DNA of 64,000 nt from Chryseomicrobium excrementi (GTDB lineage: Bacteria; Bacillota; Bacilli; Bacillales_A; Planococcaceae): NCBI RefSeq assembly GCF_002798305.1, contig NZ_PCGR01000004.1, positions 124,001 through 188,000 of the forward strand. Direction: 5' to 3'. The notes under the pieces were generated by a model. The model did no database searches, was not told the origin of the DNA, and worked only from the letters and a program-made list of their open reading frames with translations. Shown here piece by piece: positions 8,011 through 16,387 of this stretch; position 1 is the first letter of the stretch, and the number at the start of each line of letters is the position of its first letter. Both the position numbers and the translations under genes were made by a program.

Positions 8011-9543
8011 GTGGCAAAGGATTTCACTAACGAACCATCCTCATACTGGCTGGATGGTCCCCAAATCCCTGAATGTTCCGCTGTAACCGAATCCCTAAAA
8101 ACAGACGTGGTCATTGTTGGTGGAGGTATTGTTGGCATCGTTGCCGCTTACTTGCTGCGAGACTCTGGCCGCCAAGTAACCGTCATTGAAGGAGGTCGTT
8201 ACCTACATGGAACAACTGGCTATACGACTGCCAAACTGACTGTTCAACACAGCCTAATCTATGATGAATTGATTTCGACGTTCTCTGAAGAAGATGCACG
8301 TGCTTATTACGAAGCGAATCGGCAAGCGCTGGACTGGGCAAAAAATCTCGTCGAACAAAATGGGATCGAATGTGGTTTAGAAACCCGCCCCGCTTATGTA
8401 TATGCAGAATCCTTCAAAGGTGAGGACAAAATTGAAAAAGAATTTCAAGCTTACGAAAAAATCGGCATCCCTGGAGCCTCTCTAACTAAAGAGACCGACC
8501 TTCCTTTCCCAGTCCGAATCGCTTTGAAACTTGAAGATCAGCTACAGTTTCACCCTGTCTATTTTTTAGCTGCATTGATGAAAGAAGCCCAACAAGCAGG
8601 CGTCACTTTCTATGAAAACTCTCGTGCCAAAACTGTGCATTCACCAAGCCAAGTCGAACTAGTGAACGGTCATAAAATCGATGCTCAACAAGTTCTCGTA
8701 ACGAGTCACTTCCCGTTCAATGATTTTGAAGGCCTGTATTTTTCTCGCATGCGGGTCGAGCGGAGTTATGCGATGACTTTACGCGGTACATTCAAGGAAG
8801 ATATGGGGATGTATATCAATGCCGAAAGCCCAACGCGCTCAATTCGCACCGTGTTGGACGCTTCAGGAGAACGCCTGTTGCAAATCGGCGGTGAAGGGCA
8901 TGTTTCCGGTCGTCACGAAGAAAACACTCGTACTAACTATGCCACGCTTCAGCAATTTGCATCCAGCTATTTCGGGACACCAGATGTCACTCACAACTGG
9001 TCTTCCCAGGACTTGATGCCTCTTGATCATTTGCCGTATATCGGAAAAATGGTTACAGGAATGCCGCACGTCTTCGTAGCGACCGGCTTCTCCAAGTGGG
9101 GGATGTCGAACGGGATTGCTGCTGCCCACTTGTTGAGTGACCTTGTCATGGGACGAGCCAATCCGTATGAAGAGCTATTTTCTCCGACTCGCACGAAGCT
9201 TCGCCCTAAAGGAATTGGCAGCTTCATTAAAGATAATGCTGGCGTAGCGAAAGAGCTCATTAAGGACAAGGTCACCGGTGCAGAAGCATCTCTAGACGAA
9301 CTTGGTTTTGATGATGGCAAGCTGGTTCGAGTCGACGGACAGAAGCTCGCTGCTTATAAAGACTCGAATGGCCACGTCACATTCGTCAAACCCGCTTGTA
9401 CGCATATGGGCTGTGACGTCGCATTCAACCAAGCCGAACGTTCTTGGGACTGCCCGTGCCACGGTTCTCGATTTAATTTCCGCGGGGATGTGCTGGAAGG
9501 TCCTGCGACGGAGCCACTTCAACAAGTTCGTATTAAAGAATAG
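8011..9543 (+). CDS. FAD-dependent oxidoreductase with C-terminal Rieske [2Fe-2S] domain (YhfW-like)
   Basis: 510 residues. Residues about 28-60 hold the dinucleotide fold VVIVGGGIVGIVAAYLL; a DadA/glycine-oxidase-like domain follows. From about 425 a Rieske domain shows PACTHMGCDV and DCPCHGSRF, the two Cys-His pairs that hold the cluster. It should pass electrons from an amine-type substrate through FAD to the iron-sulfur centre. It begins at a GTG with GAAGGAGG 9 bp upstream and ends before a strong terminator, so it looks monocistronic. B. subtilis YhfW has this same domain order; its substrate is not known. Confidence 0.92.
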   Translation: MAKDFTNEPSSYWLDGPQIPECSAVTESLKTDVVIVGGGIVGIVAAYLLRDSGRQVTVIEGGRYLHGTTGYTTAKLTVQHSLIYDELISTFSEEDARAYYEANRQALDWAKNLVEQNGIECGLETRPAYVYAESFKGEDKIEKEFQAYEKIGIPGASLTKETDLPFPVRIALKLEDQLQFHPVYFLAALMKEAQQAGVTFYENSRAKTVHSPSQVELVNGHKIDAQQVLVTSHFPFNDFEGLYFSRMRVERSYAMTLRGTFKEDMGMYINAESPTRSIRTVLDASGERLLQIGGEGHVSGRHEENTRTNYATLQQFASSYFGTPDVTHNWSSQDLMPLDHLPYIGKMVTGMPHVFVATGFSKWGMSNGIAAAHLLSDLVMGRANPYEELFSPTRTKLRPKGIGSFIKDNAGVAKELIKDKVTGAEASLDELGFDDGKLVRVDGQKLAAYKDSNGHVTFVKPACTHMGCDVAFNQAERSWDCPCHGSRFNFRGDVLEGPATEPLQQVRIKE

Positions 9544-9544
9544 A

Positions 9545-9588
9545 AAAACGTGCAGTTCCCTCAAAAAACAAGGAACTGCACGTTTTTT
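9545..9588. terminator. bidirectional intrinsic terminator
   Basis: AACGTGCAGTTCC pairs with GGAACTGCACGTT around an A-rich loop, followed by T6. It lies between the convergent Rieske gene and the gene ending at 9587. Confidence 0.93.
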
Positions 9589-10045
9589 AGTTTCGTTTAA
9601 AGCCTTCTTCTTTTAAGTAAAGAATAGCTGCTTCTTGCGATTCAAAGCTGTCTTCTAGATTCAGACCGTGGTAGATGTTCCACAGGTCATCTTCGTTCAC
9701 AAGCTTCAACTCGCCGCCTTCTTTGTTAACCCACTTCTGCTCTGTAGCCTCTTCAGCTTGCTCTTCTTTCGTAGAAAGCAACGCAATCGAATAGCGAATC
9801 AGTTCTTTCAGCTCTTCTTCTGAAGCTTCACGAATGTTCACAAGACCACGCTCATCAGATTCATACGGACCGCCTTCTCCAACGAAGACATAGCCGTTCC
9901 CATTTGGGTGAAGTTGCTGCACGACGATCGTTTTGTCGTACTGACTGTCTTCAAAGTGGTAATTTAAACGTTTTAGAGAGATGGCTTTCTTGGAAAGCTC
10001 CGGGAATGTTTCGATAATGGCTTGTTTTTGTTCAAATGTTAGCAT
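9587..10045 (-). CDS. conserved hypothetical cytosolic protein (152 aa)
   Basis: Starts MLTFEQKQAIIETFPELS with AAGAGG upstream; an upstream in-frame extension of 33 residues is Pro/Ser-rich and unlikely to be translated. Acidic and soluble, it contains HPNGNGYVFVGEGGPY (about 47-62) and an EEELKELIRYSIALL helix, and it ends in an ESQEAAILYLKEEGF helix. No catalytic motif is evident. It looks like a conserved Bacillales protein of unknown function. Confidence 0.78.
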   Translation of the reverse strand: MLTFEQKQAIIETFPELSKKAISLKRLNYHFEDSQYDKTIVVQQLHPNGNGYVFVGEGGPYESDERGLVNIREASEEELKELIRYSIALLSTKEEQAEEATEQKWVNKEGGELKLVNEDDLWNIYHGLNLEDSFESQEAAILYLKEEGFKRN

Positions 10046-10356
10046 GTTGGACCTCTTTCTTATGGGGGTGGTTGGTAGTATGTAGTATAGCATAGATTGG
10101 GGTGGTGGTGAGCGGGCGGGATTGGGGGATGAGCGGTCGTTCATCGAATGGATGAGCGATTTATTCTACAGTAACCAGAATTTATTCTACTCAAATCGGA
10201 ATTTATTCTACCGAAATTAGATTTATTCTACTGAAGTTGTTTTACATATGCTGTTTGGGCTTTCCAACTTCTCTTACCGCGAGTTATTAAAGAAGATTAG
10301 TTACGATCTTTCTAGAAAGCCCCTAAGAATTATGGCTTCATTAGACAAATAAGCTA
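10046..10356. other. intergenic region with 21-bp repeats and a long imperfect hairpin
   Basis: No gene seen. It holds repeat array A (10159-10231) and, at 10257-10322, an imperfect inverted repeat whose outer arms are GGGCTTTC and GAAAGCCC. The hairpin has no T-run on either strand, so it is not a typical intrinsic terminator. The motif GATCTTTCTAGAAA inside it also occurs at 11693-11706 beside repeat array B. Confidence 0.6.
10159..10231. repeat. intergenic 21-bp periodic repeat array A, core ATTTATTCTAC
   Basis: ATTTATTCTAC occurs at 10159, 10180, 10201 and 10221 (spacings 21, 21, 20); the 10 bp between cores vary. Upstream of the gene 9587-10045. Same architecture as arrays B, C and D but a different core. 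Confidence 0.85.
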
Positions 10357-11301
10357 CTAGTTAATTCCGTTCCATTTTATCCAATGAACTTTAGTTGTTC
10401 TTTCCAAGGAGTAAACCCGATTCTTTTTAGGGCTAGTCCTCCTGATAGAACCGGTTTCAATTAATTTTTCAAGATTTCTTGAATATAAGAAAGGTAGCAG
10501 CTGCCTCAATTCATTCATTTGAAGATTGTCCCCCAGCAAATCAAATGCACATAGAATATTCTCATCTAGCATATAATTATTTTTCATTTTACATCTCGAA
10601 CATATCCAAGTCCGTGCATGTAGAGTCATCAATGTATAACAACTCATACAGATTAATCCTGATAGTAGCTCATTTGGGGCTAGGCTATATCTCTCACAAA
10701 TATCAGACAAGTAAAATGGAGTTGCTTTAGATTTTAAGCGTTTGACGAGACTGTGTAAGTCAATTACTTGATTTGGTAATCCATCTAGTTGATTCAAATA
10801 GTGTGGGAGTTGTTTTATAAAAATCAGTTGATGTGGGGAATTGAGTGGAGGTTGATTTAGAATGGCAGAGCGGTTTACCCAGACAATCGCTGTGTAAATC
10901 GGAAGAGAAACTTGACCAATTAATTTTTTAAAATGGATCAAGTTGCGATCAAGCTGAGCAAATGGACAATCCATTGCTATTAGATCACCATCTAGCTCAC
11001 GAATCATTTGCGCAGGATTAGGTTTAAAAGTAATTCGCCCTTTTATATTTTTGACTTCAATCATCAGAATGTAGTTGTTAGTAAGGACGAGATAATCGAT
11101 TTGTATGGAAAAATGCTTTGGGACTCGTACGTGGAAATTATGAAGAATAAATGACGGTAGAGAGTAAAGTGCTTCCTGTAAATAAGATAGTACCTCCCGT
11201 TCTCCACCCTCCCCTGCCCTTCTCATGAAAAGTGACTGTTGGACCTGTGGCAATTTTGGATGGTTGATGGGCAAGCGAGCGGCCAGATACTGAAGGGACA
11301 T
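10357..11301 (-). CDS. NERD (nuclease-related) domain protein with C-terminal zinc ribbon
   Basis: 314 residues. The NERD domain covers about 28-150, with GGEREVLSYL and IQIDYLVLTNNYILMIEVKN; D-x9-15-E-V-K is the restriction-endonuclease-like active-site pattern. Near 225-250 a zinc ribbon CMSCYTLM...WICSRCKM is visible. It probably acts on DNA or RNA, but no partner gene is nearby. No clear ribosome site precedes the ATG at 11301, so the start is uncertain. The region is flanked by repeat arrays A and B. Confidence 0.85.
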   Translation of the reverse strand: MSLQYLAARLPINHPKLPQVQQSLFMRRAGEGGEREVLSYLQEALYSLPSFILHNFHVRVPKHFSIQIDYLVLTNNYILMIEVKNIKGRITFKPNPAQMIRELDGDLIAMDCPFAQLDRNLIHFKKLIGQVSLPIYTAIVWVNRSAILNQPPLNSPHQLIFIKQLPHYLNQLDGLPNQVIDLHSLVKRLKSKATPFYLSDICERYSLAPNELLSGLICMSCYTLMTLHARTWICSRCKMKNNYMLDENILCAFDLLGDNLQMNELRQLLPFLYSRNLEKLIETGSIRRTSPKKNRVYSLERTTKVHWIKWNGIN

Positions 11302-11343
11302 ACGCTCGGGTTTTGGTGTAAACAGTTTTATAAAATAACCTCC

Positions 11344-11613
11344 TTAGCTTTCATAATCATAGTCGACCTCTCCTTTTTTCATATAGGCGCGCCATGTGTT
11401 GCGTTGCCAATAAGTCGATAGTGTAATAGCCCAAAACATGAGAAGAAACATGTACAGGATGACGACAAAATCATGGTGTTTGAAATAGGAAAAAAGAATA
11501 ATTGTATAAACTACAGCTAGGAGCAATGTTTCTCGGAAAAAATGTTTTAGCCCGAAATGGCTTTGCGCTATGAACAAGATAACGGAAATTACAAAAGGTA
11601 AATGAAAGATCAT
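11344..11613 (-). CDS. small membrane protein (89 aa), paralogue of 30078-30317
   Basis: Three hydrophobic segments followed by a basic tail, YWQRNTWRAYMKKGEVDYDY. GGGAGG precedes the ATG. The end of the protein (LY-x4-MFWA...QRNTWR) matches that of the 79-residue protein at 30078 (LY-x4-QMWA...RRNKWR), so they belong to one family. Function unknown. It lies 42 bp upstream of the NERD gene and may be co-transcribed with it. Confidence 0.78.
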   Translation of the reverse strand: MIFHLPFVISVILFIAQSHFGLKHFFRETLLLAVVYTIILFSYFKHHDFVVILYMFLLMFWAITLSTYWQRNTWRAYMKKGEVDYDYES

Positions 11614-11642
11614 AGCAGCCTCCCTAATTGGTAGTTTTTCTC

Positions 11643-11671
11643 ATTTTAGGGTTAAGTTGTTTGAATTGCAA
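11643..11671 (-). promoter_or_regulatory. candidate SigA promoter for the 89-aa membrane protein gene
   Basis: Minus strand TTGCAA-N17-TAAAAT, 30 bp ahead of the start codon at 11613. The -10 matches 5 of 6 and the -35 4 of 6. Confidence 0.5.
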
Positions 11672-11750
11672 GATATTTTTGAAGTGGGGTAGATCTTTCT
11701 AGAAAAATCTTTTAAGTATCCTGAACTTCAAGTTCTTTTCAGAAAATCTT

Positions 11751-11890
11751 ATGCAGAAGAAATTAGGATTGATGGAGAAGAAAGTAGGCTTAATGCAGTA
11801 GAAATCAACTCCTATGGAGAAGAAATCCATCTCATGTAGAACAAAACCCCATGGCATGCAGATGAAACTCCCCCTCATGCTCAACAAACC
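11751..11890. repeat. intergenic 21-bp periodic repeat array B, core ATGSAGAAGAAA
   Basis: Seven units start at 11751, 11772, 11793, 11814, 11834, 11856 and 11877 (spacings 21, 21, 21, 20, 22, 21). The core is ATG followed by CAGAAGAAA or close variants; the rest of each unit is unrelated. It lies upstream of the minus-strand gene 11344-11613 and downstream of floT. Confidence 0.9.
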
Positions 11891-11931
11891 AGCCTTCTTG
11901 TCGATGAACGCTCGCTCACTCGCTCCTCCCA

Positions 11932-11966
11932 CAAAACAAAAACCCCCCACCGCAAAGCGGTAGGGG
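11932..11966 (-). terminator. intrinsic terminator of the yuaF-floT operon
   Basis: Minus strand CCCCTACCGC-TTT-GCGGTGGGGG followed by TTTTTTGTTTTG, 9 bp past the floT stop codon. Confidence 0.92.
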
Positions 11967-11974
11967 CACCAGCA

Positions 11975-13540
11975 TCAGCTCTCAGATGAAGTCGTCTGTA
12001 ACGTCTTCACTTCAGCTTCTTGTTCTTTCTTTTCCGCAAACAACCCATCGGAGATGCGGTCGAGACTTGGACGAAGTGTCCCTTTGCCTGAGTAGTTCTC
12101 GAGCATTTCTTTCACGTCAATGCCAGAAGACGCTTTCAACGTTTCTTGAAGCGTGGACATCAAGTTGGTTGCGTACGACGTTACTTTGTTAGCCCCGCCG
12201 CCTTCGCCACCACCTGTGTCGACTACTGTGATTTTGTCGATGTTGCTCAGTGGAGAAGCGATTTGCTTCGCGTACTCTGGCATCATGCGGACGATCATGT
12301 CGAGAACAGCTGCTTGGCCATACTGTTCGAAGGCTTCTGCGATTTTGCGTTTCGCTTCGGCTTCTGCAAGACCTTTCAAGCGAATGATTTCTGCTTCTGT
12401 TTCCCCTTGCGCTCTCTCAGAATCGGCTTTCGCAAGACCGTCGAGACGAATCTTTTCAGCGTCGGCTTTCGCTTTTGCTTCGATTGTATATTTCTCTGCA
12501 TCGGCTGAAGCCATTTGGCGAGCTTTGTCAGCGGCAGCATTTTGCTCGATTGCGTAACGGTCCGCATCGGCTTTCTTCTTCACTTCTGAATCGTACTGCT
12601 TCTCACGACGAAGGATCTCTTTTTCTTCTAGTTCAATTTGCTTTTGACGCTCGATGATCTGGACTTGCATCTCTTGCTCGGTTACTTCTTGTTTCGCACG
12701 AGCCGATTCCAACTCGTAGGCTTGGTCAGCGCGGGCTTTTGCGATATCTTGCTCGCGGCGGTACTCAGCCACTTTTAATTGATTTTCTTTTTCTGCTTCA
12801 GCGATTTCTGTAGCGCGCTCAAGTTCTGCACGTTGTGCATCTTTAGAAGCCTCTGCACGTTTGATACGCGTCTCTTTTTCGGCTTCCGCAGTTGCGATAT
12901 CTGCATCACGTTTTACTTGAGCGATTCGTGGTTTCCCTAGTGAATCCAGGTAGCCGTTTTTGTCTCGAACATCTTTGATTGTGAACGATACAATCACAAG
13001 ACCCATCTTAGCTAGGTCGTGTGAAGCCACTCGCTGCACTTCTTGTGAGAACTTGTCACGGTTCTTGTAAATCTCTTCTACTGTCATCGAACCTAAAATG
13101 GAACGTAAGTGACCTTCTAGAACTTCTTTCGCTTCGTTTTCTCGGTCATCTTTTGTCTTTCCGAGGAACTGCTCAGCAGCTGTAGCGATTTGAGGGATTG
13201 TTCCACCAATTTTAATGATAGCTGTCCCATCGGCCATCACCGGAACACCTTGCTCCGTATAGACTTCTGGAGTCGTGACTTCTAGTTTGCTTGAAAGCAA
13301 GCTGAGTGGTTCAGACTGTTGGAACACCGGCAATACGAATGTTCCTCCACCACGGATGATTTTAATCTTGTTGCCCGATTCATCCGTATGTACAGTTTTA
13401 GATCCTAAATAACTTCCTGTTACGATGAGTGCCTCGTCTGGTCCTACCGTCTTATACTTTGCAACGTAGACGCCGATAATAGACAATAAAATGAATCCAA
13501 CGACACCAGCAACAATCCAAATCCCCATATCCAATCCCAT
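11975..13540 (-). CDS. floT: flotillin FloT (YuaG), membrane microdomain scaffold
   Basis: 521 residues with an N-terminal hairpin membrane segment (WIVAGVVGFILLSIIGVYV), then an SPFH/band-7 domain (about 30-215) and a long Ala/Glu/Lys-rich coiled coil (about 215-390, repeats such as AEAEKETRIKRAEA). Family knowledge: FloT forms membrane rafts that scaffold signalling and secretion proteins. Of two close ATGs, I chose 13540 because GGGGG is 7 bp upstream; the one at 13546 is only 1 bp from it. Second gene of an operon with the NfeD-like gene, 11 bp apart, behind a SigW-type promoter as in B. subtilis. Confidence 0.95.
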   Translation of the reverse strand: MGLDMGIWIVAGVVGFILLSIIGVYVAKYKTVGPDEALIVTGSYLGSKTVHTDESGNKIKIIRGGGTFVLPVFQQSEPLSLLSSKLEVTTPEVYTEQGVPVMADGTAIIKIGGTIPQIATAAEQFLGKTKDDRENEAKEVLEGHLRSILGSMTVEEIYKNRDKFSQEVQRVASHDLAKMGLVIVSFTIKDVRDKNGYLDSLGKPRIAQVKRDADIATAEAEKETRIKRAEASKDAQRAELERATEIAEAEKENQLKVAEYRREQDIAKARADQAYELESARAKQEVTEQEMQVQIIERQKQIELEEKEILRREKQYDSEVKKKADADRYAIEQNAAADKARQMASADAEKYTIEAKAKADAEKIRLDGLAKADSERAQGETEAEIIRLKGLAEAEAKRKIAEAFEQYGQAAVLDMIVRMMPEYAKQIASPLSNIDKITVVDTGGGEGGGANKVTSYATNLMSTLQETLKASSGIDVKEMLENYSGKGTLRPSLDRISDGLFAEKKEQEAEVKTLQTTSSES

Positions 13541-13551
13541 GTTCATGCCCC

Positions 13552-14082
13552 CTATAATTTAAATGGTTCGTACTCTTTGACGTAAAACGTTCCTTCTTCC
13601 ACTTCGACGATCAGCACAGTTTTGCCAAACGCAATGTCTTCATTCTCAAGACCCGTAGCTCGCTTGGCGAGATTCCCATTGTTGGTTTCAATCAAGATTT
13701 CCCCGTAGCCATCTGCTGGAATTGGTACGATGACTTGACCGACTTGACCAGCAAGGGATTCATCCGTATAGGCGAGCGACACTTCCGCCGATGCGAGTGG
13801 AATCAGGACAAAGAAATAAATGAGAACATCGAGAATGACGGCAGCGACCATAGCTGCGATCAAGATCAGCCAACTATTCCAATCTGTCATCCACTCAAGT
13901 ACTAAGCCTACTGCAGAAGTAAGCGTAAAGAACGCGAGCACCAGTGTAGGATGGAGAAAAGGAATCCCTTCACCAATCGCCTCCGTCACATCCCCAAAGA
14001 ACAGATAGAGAAATGTGATAGCGGCCATCAGGACGAGAATAAAGAAGTAGACTTGTTCCATTGAATAACCGAAAAGTTCCAT
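13552..14082 (-). CDS. yuaF: NfeD-like membrane protein YuaF
   Basis: 176 residues: about four membrane segments (residues 10-110) and then a small beta-rich OB-fold (LAGQVGQVIVPIPADGYGEI to FYVKEYEPFKL), the NfeD layout. NfeD proteins partner SPFH proteins, and this one directly precedes floT. CAGGTGA lies upstream of the ATG. In B. subtilis YuaF is required for normal FloT assemblies and membrane fluidity control; the same role is inferred here. Confidence 0.93.
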   Translation of the reverse strand: MELFGYSMEQVYFFILVLMAAITFLYLFFGDVTEAIGEGIPFLHPTLVLAFFTLTSAVGLVLEWMTDWNSWLILIAAMVAAVILDVLIYFFVLIPLASAEVSLAYTDESLAGQVGQVIVPIPADGYGEILIETNNGNLAKRATGLENEDIAFGKTVLIVEVEEGTFYVKEYEPFKL

Positions 14083-14126
14083 GTTGGTTCACCTGCCAAA
14101 ATCCGTCATTTTTAGTGGTCATCTAC

Positions 14127-14154
14127 TATACGACTCGATATCCAGAAGGTTTCA
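14127..14154 (-). promoter_or_regulatory. SigW-type ECF promoter of yuaF-floT
   Basis: Minus strand TGAAAC (14154-14149), 16 bp spacer, CGTATA (14132-14127). This is an exact match to the SigW pattern TGAAAC-N16-CGTA and sits about 45 bp ahead of yuaF, as in B. subtilis. Confidence 0.88.
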
Positions 14155-14243
14155 AAAAATAGATAAAAAAATTCAACTCTAGAGAATGTTCTGAATTTAA
14201 GTTATACTTCAATTTGTAAAATTTATTTTTTGAGGAGGCATTT

Positions 14244-15557
14244 ATGAAAACCCTTACACGTTTATCTAACCGGATTATGGAGCGTTTTTTACCTGATCCC
14301 TATATTTTTGTTGCCCTACTTACTTTACTCGTTTTCGCATTAGGTGTAGGTCTTACAGAGTCTAGCCCACTCGACATGGTCGTTTATTGGGGAGATGGTT
14401 TCTGGGGACTGTTGATGTTCACGATGCAGATGGTCGTGGTTCTTCTAGCCGGACACGTTCTAGCGAGTAGCCCACCGATCAAAAGAATTTTGAACAAAAT
14501 GGCCGGTACCGTAAAAACTCCAGGTGGCTCCATTTTATTAGTCACTATCGTTTCATTAGTTGCAAGCTGGATCAACTGGGGATTTGGTCTCGTCATCGGT
14601 GCCTTATTCGCAAAAGAGATTGCCAAGAAAGTGACTACGGTTGATTACCGTTTGCTAATTGCGAGTGCGTATTCAGGTTTCGTCATTTGGCACGGCGGTC
14701 TTGCTGGTTCGATTCCATTATCGATTGCTACACCAGACCATCCGTTCCAAGGCATTATGGGGGTCGTTCCGACTTCAGAAACGATTTTTTCTACATATAA
14801 TTTAGTAATTGTAGTGGCACTTCTTGTCACGATTCCCTTGTTGAATCGCTGGATGATGCCGAAACCGGAAGATACAGTTACAGTAGATCCGAAACTACTT
14901 GAAGACGAAGTGATCCTTGAAAGACCTGAGCAGATCACACCGGCTTCTCGTATGGAAGACAGCTATATTTTAACCGTTTTAATCGCAGTACTGGGTCTGA
15001 CTTACCTAGGTTGGCATTTTGTCACAAAAGGGTTTGACTTGAACTTGAATATCGTCAACTTGATTTTCGTGATCCTCGGAATCGCTTTCCACGGAACGCC
15101 TCGCAGTTATTTAGCAGCAGTGAACAATGCGGTTAAGACTACGGGTGGGATTATCATCCAGTTCCCGTTCTATGCAGGGATCATGGGAATGATGGTGACA
15201 TCTGGACTTGCAGGTGTCATCTCGACTGCTATCGTGAGCATTTCGAATGAGCACACGTTCCATCTGTTTACGTTTTACGCGGCAGGAGTTGTCAACTTCT
15301 TCGTACCATCAGGTGGCGGTCAATGGGCCGTGCAAGCACCGATTATGTTACAAGCAGCATCTGAGCTTGGCGTCAGCTATTCGAAAACAGCTATGGCCAT
15401 CGCTTGGGGAGACGCTTGGACAAACATGATTCAGCCATTCTGGGCTCTTCCAGCACTTGCTATTGCGGGTCTGAAAGCAAAAGACATCATGGGTTACTGT
15501 GTATTTGTTCTCATCCTTAGCGGAATTGTCATCAGCCTAGGATTGTTCTTCTTCTAA
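14244..15557 (+). CDS. short-chain fatty acid transporter, AtoE/TIGR00366 family
   Basis: 437 residues with about 11-12 membrane segments. Family-like blocks are MERFLPDPYIFVALLTLLVF at the N-terminus, WINWGFGLVIGALFAKEIAK (about 110-130) and VVNFFVPSGGGQWAVQAPIM (about 350-370), the last being highly conserved in AtoE proteins. It should import short-chain fatty acids such as acetoacetate or butyrate. GAGGAGG precedes the ATG. Monocistronic: a terminator follows and no catabolic genes adjoin. Confidence 0.9.
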   Translation: MKTLTRLSNRIMERFLPDPYIFVALLTLLVFALGVGLTESSPLDMVVYWGDGFWGLLMFTMQMVVVLLAGHVLASSPPIKRILNKMAGTVKTPGGSILLVTIVSLVASWINWGFGLVIGALFAKEIAKKVTTVDYRLLIASAYSGFVIWHGGLAGSIPLSIATPDHPFQGIMGVVPTSETIFSTYNLVIVVALLVTIPLLNRWMMPKPEDTVTVDPKLLEDEVILERPEQITPASRMEDSYILTVLIAVLGLTYLGWHFVTKGFDLNLNIVNLIFVILGIAFHGTPRSYLAAVNNAVKTTGGIIIQFPFYAGIMGMMVTSGLAGVISTAIVSISNEHTFHLFTFYAAGVVNFFVPSGGGQWAVQAPIMLQAASELGVSYSKTAMAIAWGDAWTNMIQPFWALPALAIAGLKAKDIMGYCVFVLILSGIVISLGLFFF

Positions 15558-15570
15558 GAAGCACATACTA

Positions 15571-15601
15571 CAACCACCGAACTGGTTTCGGTGGTTTTTT
15601 C
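15571..15601 (+). terminator. intrinsic terminator after the AtoE-like gene
   Basis: AACCACCGAA pairs with TTTCGGTGGTT, followed by T6. Confidence 0.9.
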
Positions 15602-15757
15602 TATAACATTATACTTATATACTACCAAAAATAATCAAATCCTTATTATTACGGTAATGTAAAGTTTGCAATTTGGGAGTAAAAAGTATAGAGATAAAGT
15701 AAATTTGGTGGTACTATGTAGAAGTTTTCAAATTTCTTTTGTCCAGGAGGGACACTT

Positions 15758-16378
15758 ATGTTTGATTCTAAAAAGCCAGATCCATTTTTTCACTCACTTC
15801 ATGAGATTGCTCTGAACGTCCAAAAAGCAGCTCATTACGCGGAGGACTTTAAAGTGACAACCGTGCAAGATTTGCAAGATTTAGCGCTGCAAATGAAAAA
15901 GTATGAAACGGCTGGAGATAAATTAGTCCACGATTTAATTGAACGACTTAATAATGCCTTCATGACTCCAATCGAACGCGAAGATATTCTAGCACTTGCT
16001 GTCCGTATGGATGATGTTATTGACGGTCTTGAGCATTTCACAGCACATTTAGAAATTTACTCCTTACTAGAGATTGACGATTCTATGCGTACTTTCGTCA
16101 ACCTGATTGTCAAAGCAAGTGACGAGATGGTCAAAGCGATGGAGCTTCTTCAAAAGAAAAAGCTTCTTGCGATGCGTGACCACTCTATCTTGATCAAAGA
16201 CTTTGAACGCAAATGCGACGAAGTGTTCCGTTCTTCTCTAAAGCAATTGTTTGTTACAGAGACGAACCCAATTCGCATCATCCAGTTCAAAGACTTGTAC
16301 GAAAAACTAGAAGAGATCGCCGACTATACTCAAAACGTAGCGAACACAGTCGAAACGATCATCATGCGTAACGCGTAG
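15758..16378 (+). CDS. PhoU-like DUF47 phosphate transport accessory protein (YkaA-like)
   Basis: 206 residues, all-helical, with PhoU-like repeats: FFHSLHEIALNVQKAAHYAE near the N-terminus and MRDHSILIKDFERKCDEVFR with the E/D-rich metal-binding helix, then FKDLYEKLEEIADYTQNVAN. DUF47 proteins pair with Pit-type transporters, and the Pit gene begins 9 bp downstream. Role: modulating phosphate uptake through Pit. AGGAGGG precedes the ATG. Confidence 0.93.
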   Translation: MFDSKKPDPFFHSLHEIALNVQKAAHYAEDFKVTTVQDLQDLALQMKKYETAGDKLVHDLIERLNNAFMTPIEREDILALAVRMDDVIDGLEHFTAHLEIYSLLEIDDSMRTFVNLIVKASDEMVKAMELLQKKKLLAMRDHSILIKDFERKCDEVFRSSLKQLFVTETNPIRIIQFKDLYEKLEEIADYTQNVANTVETIIMRNA

Positions 16379-16387
16379 GAGACGACT

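Larger units (their letters stand above)
11614..11974. other. intergenic region holding repeat array B and the floT terminator
   Basis: No credible gene. The minus strand has an 83-codon open frame (11699-11950) whose product is a 7-residue periodic peptide (FFSI, FYCI, FFCI steps); it has no ribosome site and is explained by the 21-bp repeat. Confidence 0.65.

Noticed and set aside
10159-10231. Possible CRISPR array (regular short repeats)
   Set aside because: Units are about 21 bp in total with a core of 11 bp, no spacers of normal length, and no cas genes.
10257-10322. Long imperfect hairpin as terminator of the NERD gene
   Set aside because: No T-run on either strand; stem interrupted by large loops. 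Kept only as a note.
11699-11950. 83-codon minus-strand ORF in the intergenic region
   Set aside because: No ribosome site; the product is a 7-residue periodic hydrophobic peptide produced by the 21-bp repeat array.
12146-12557. Several + strand ORFs of 60-134 codons opposite floT
   Set aside because: Antisense shadows of the Ala/Glu-rich coiled-coil codons; no ribosome sites.
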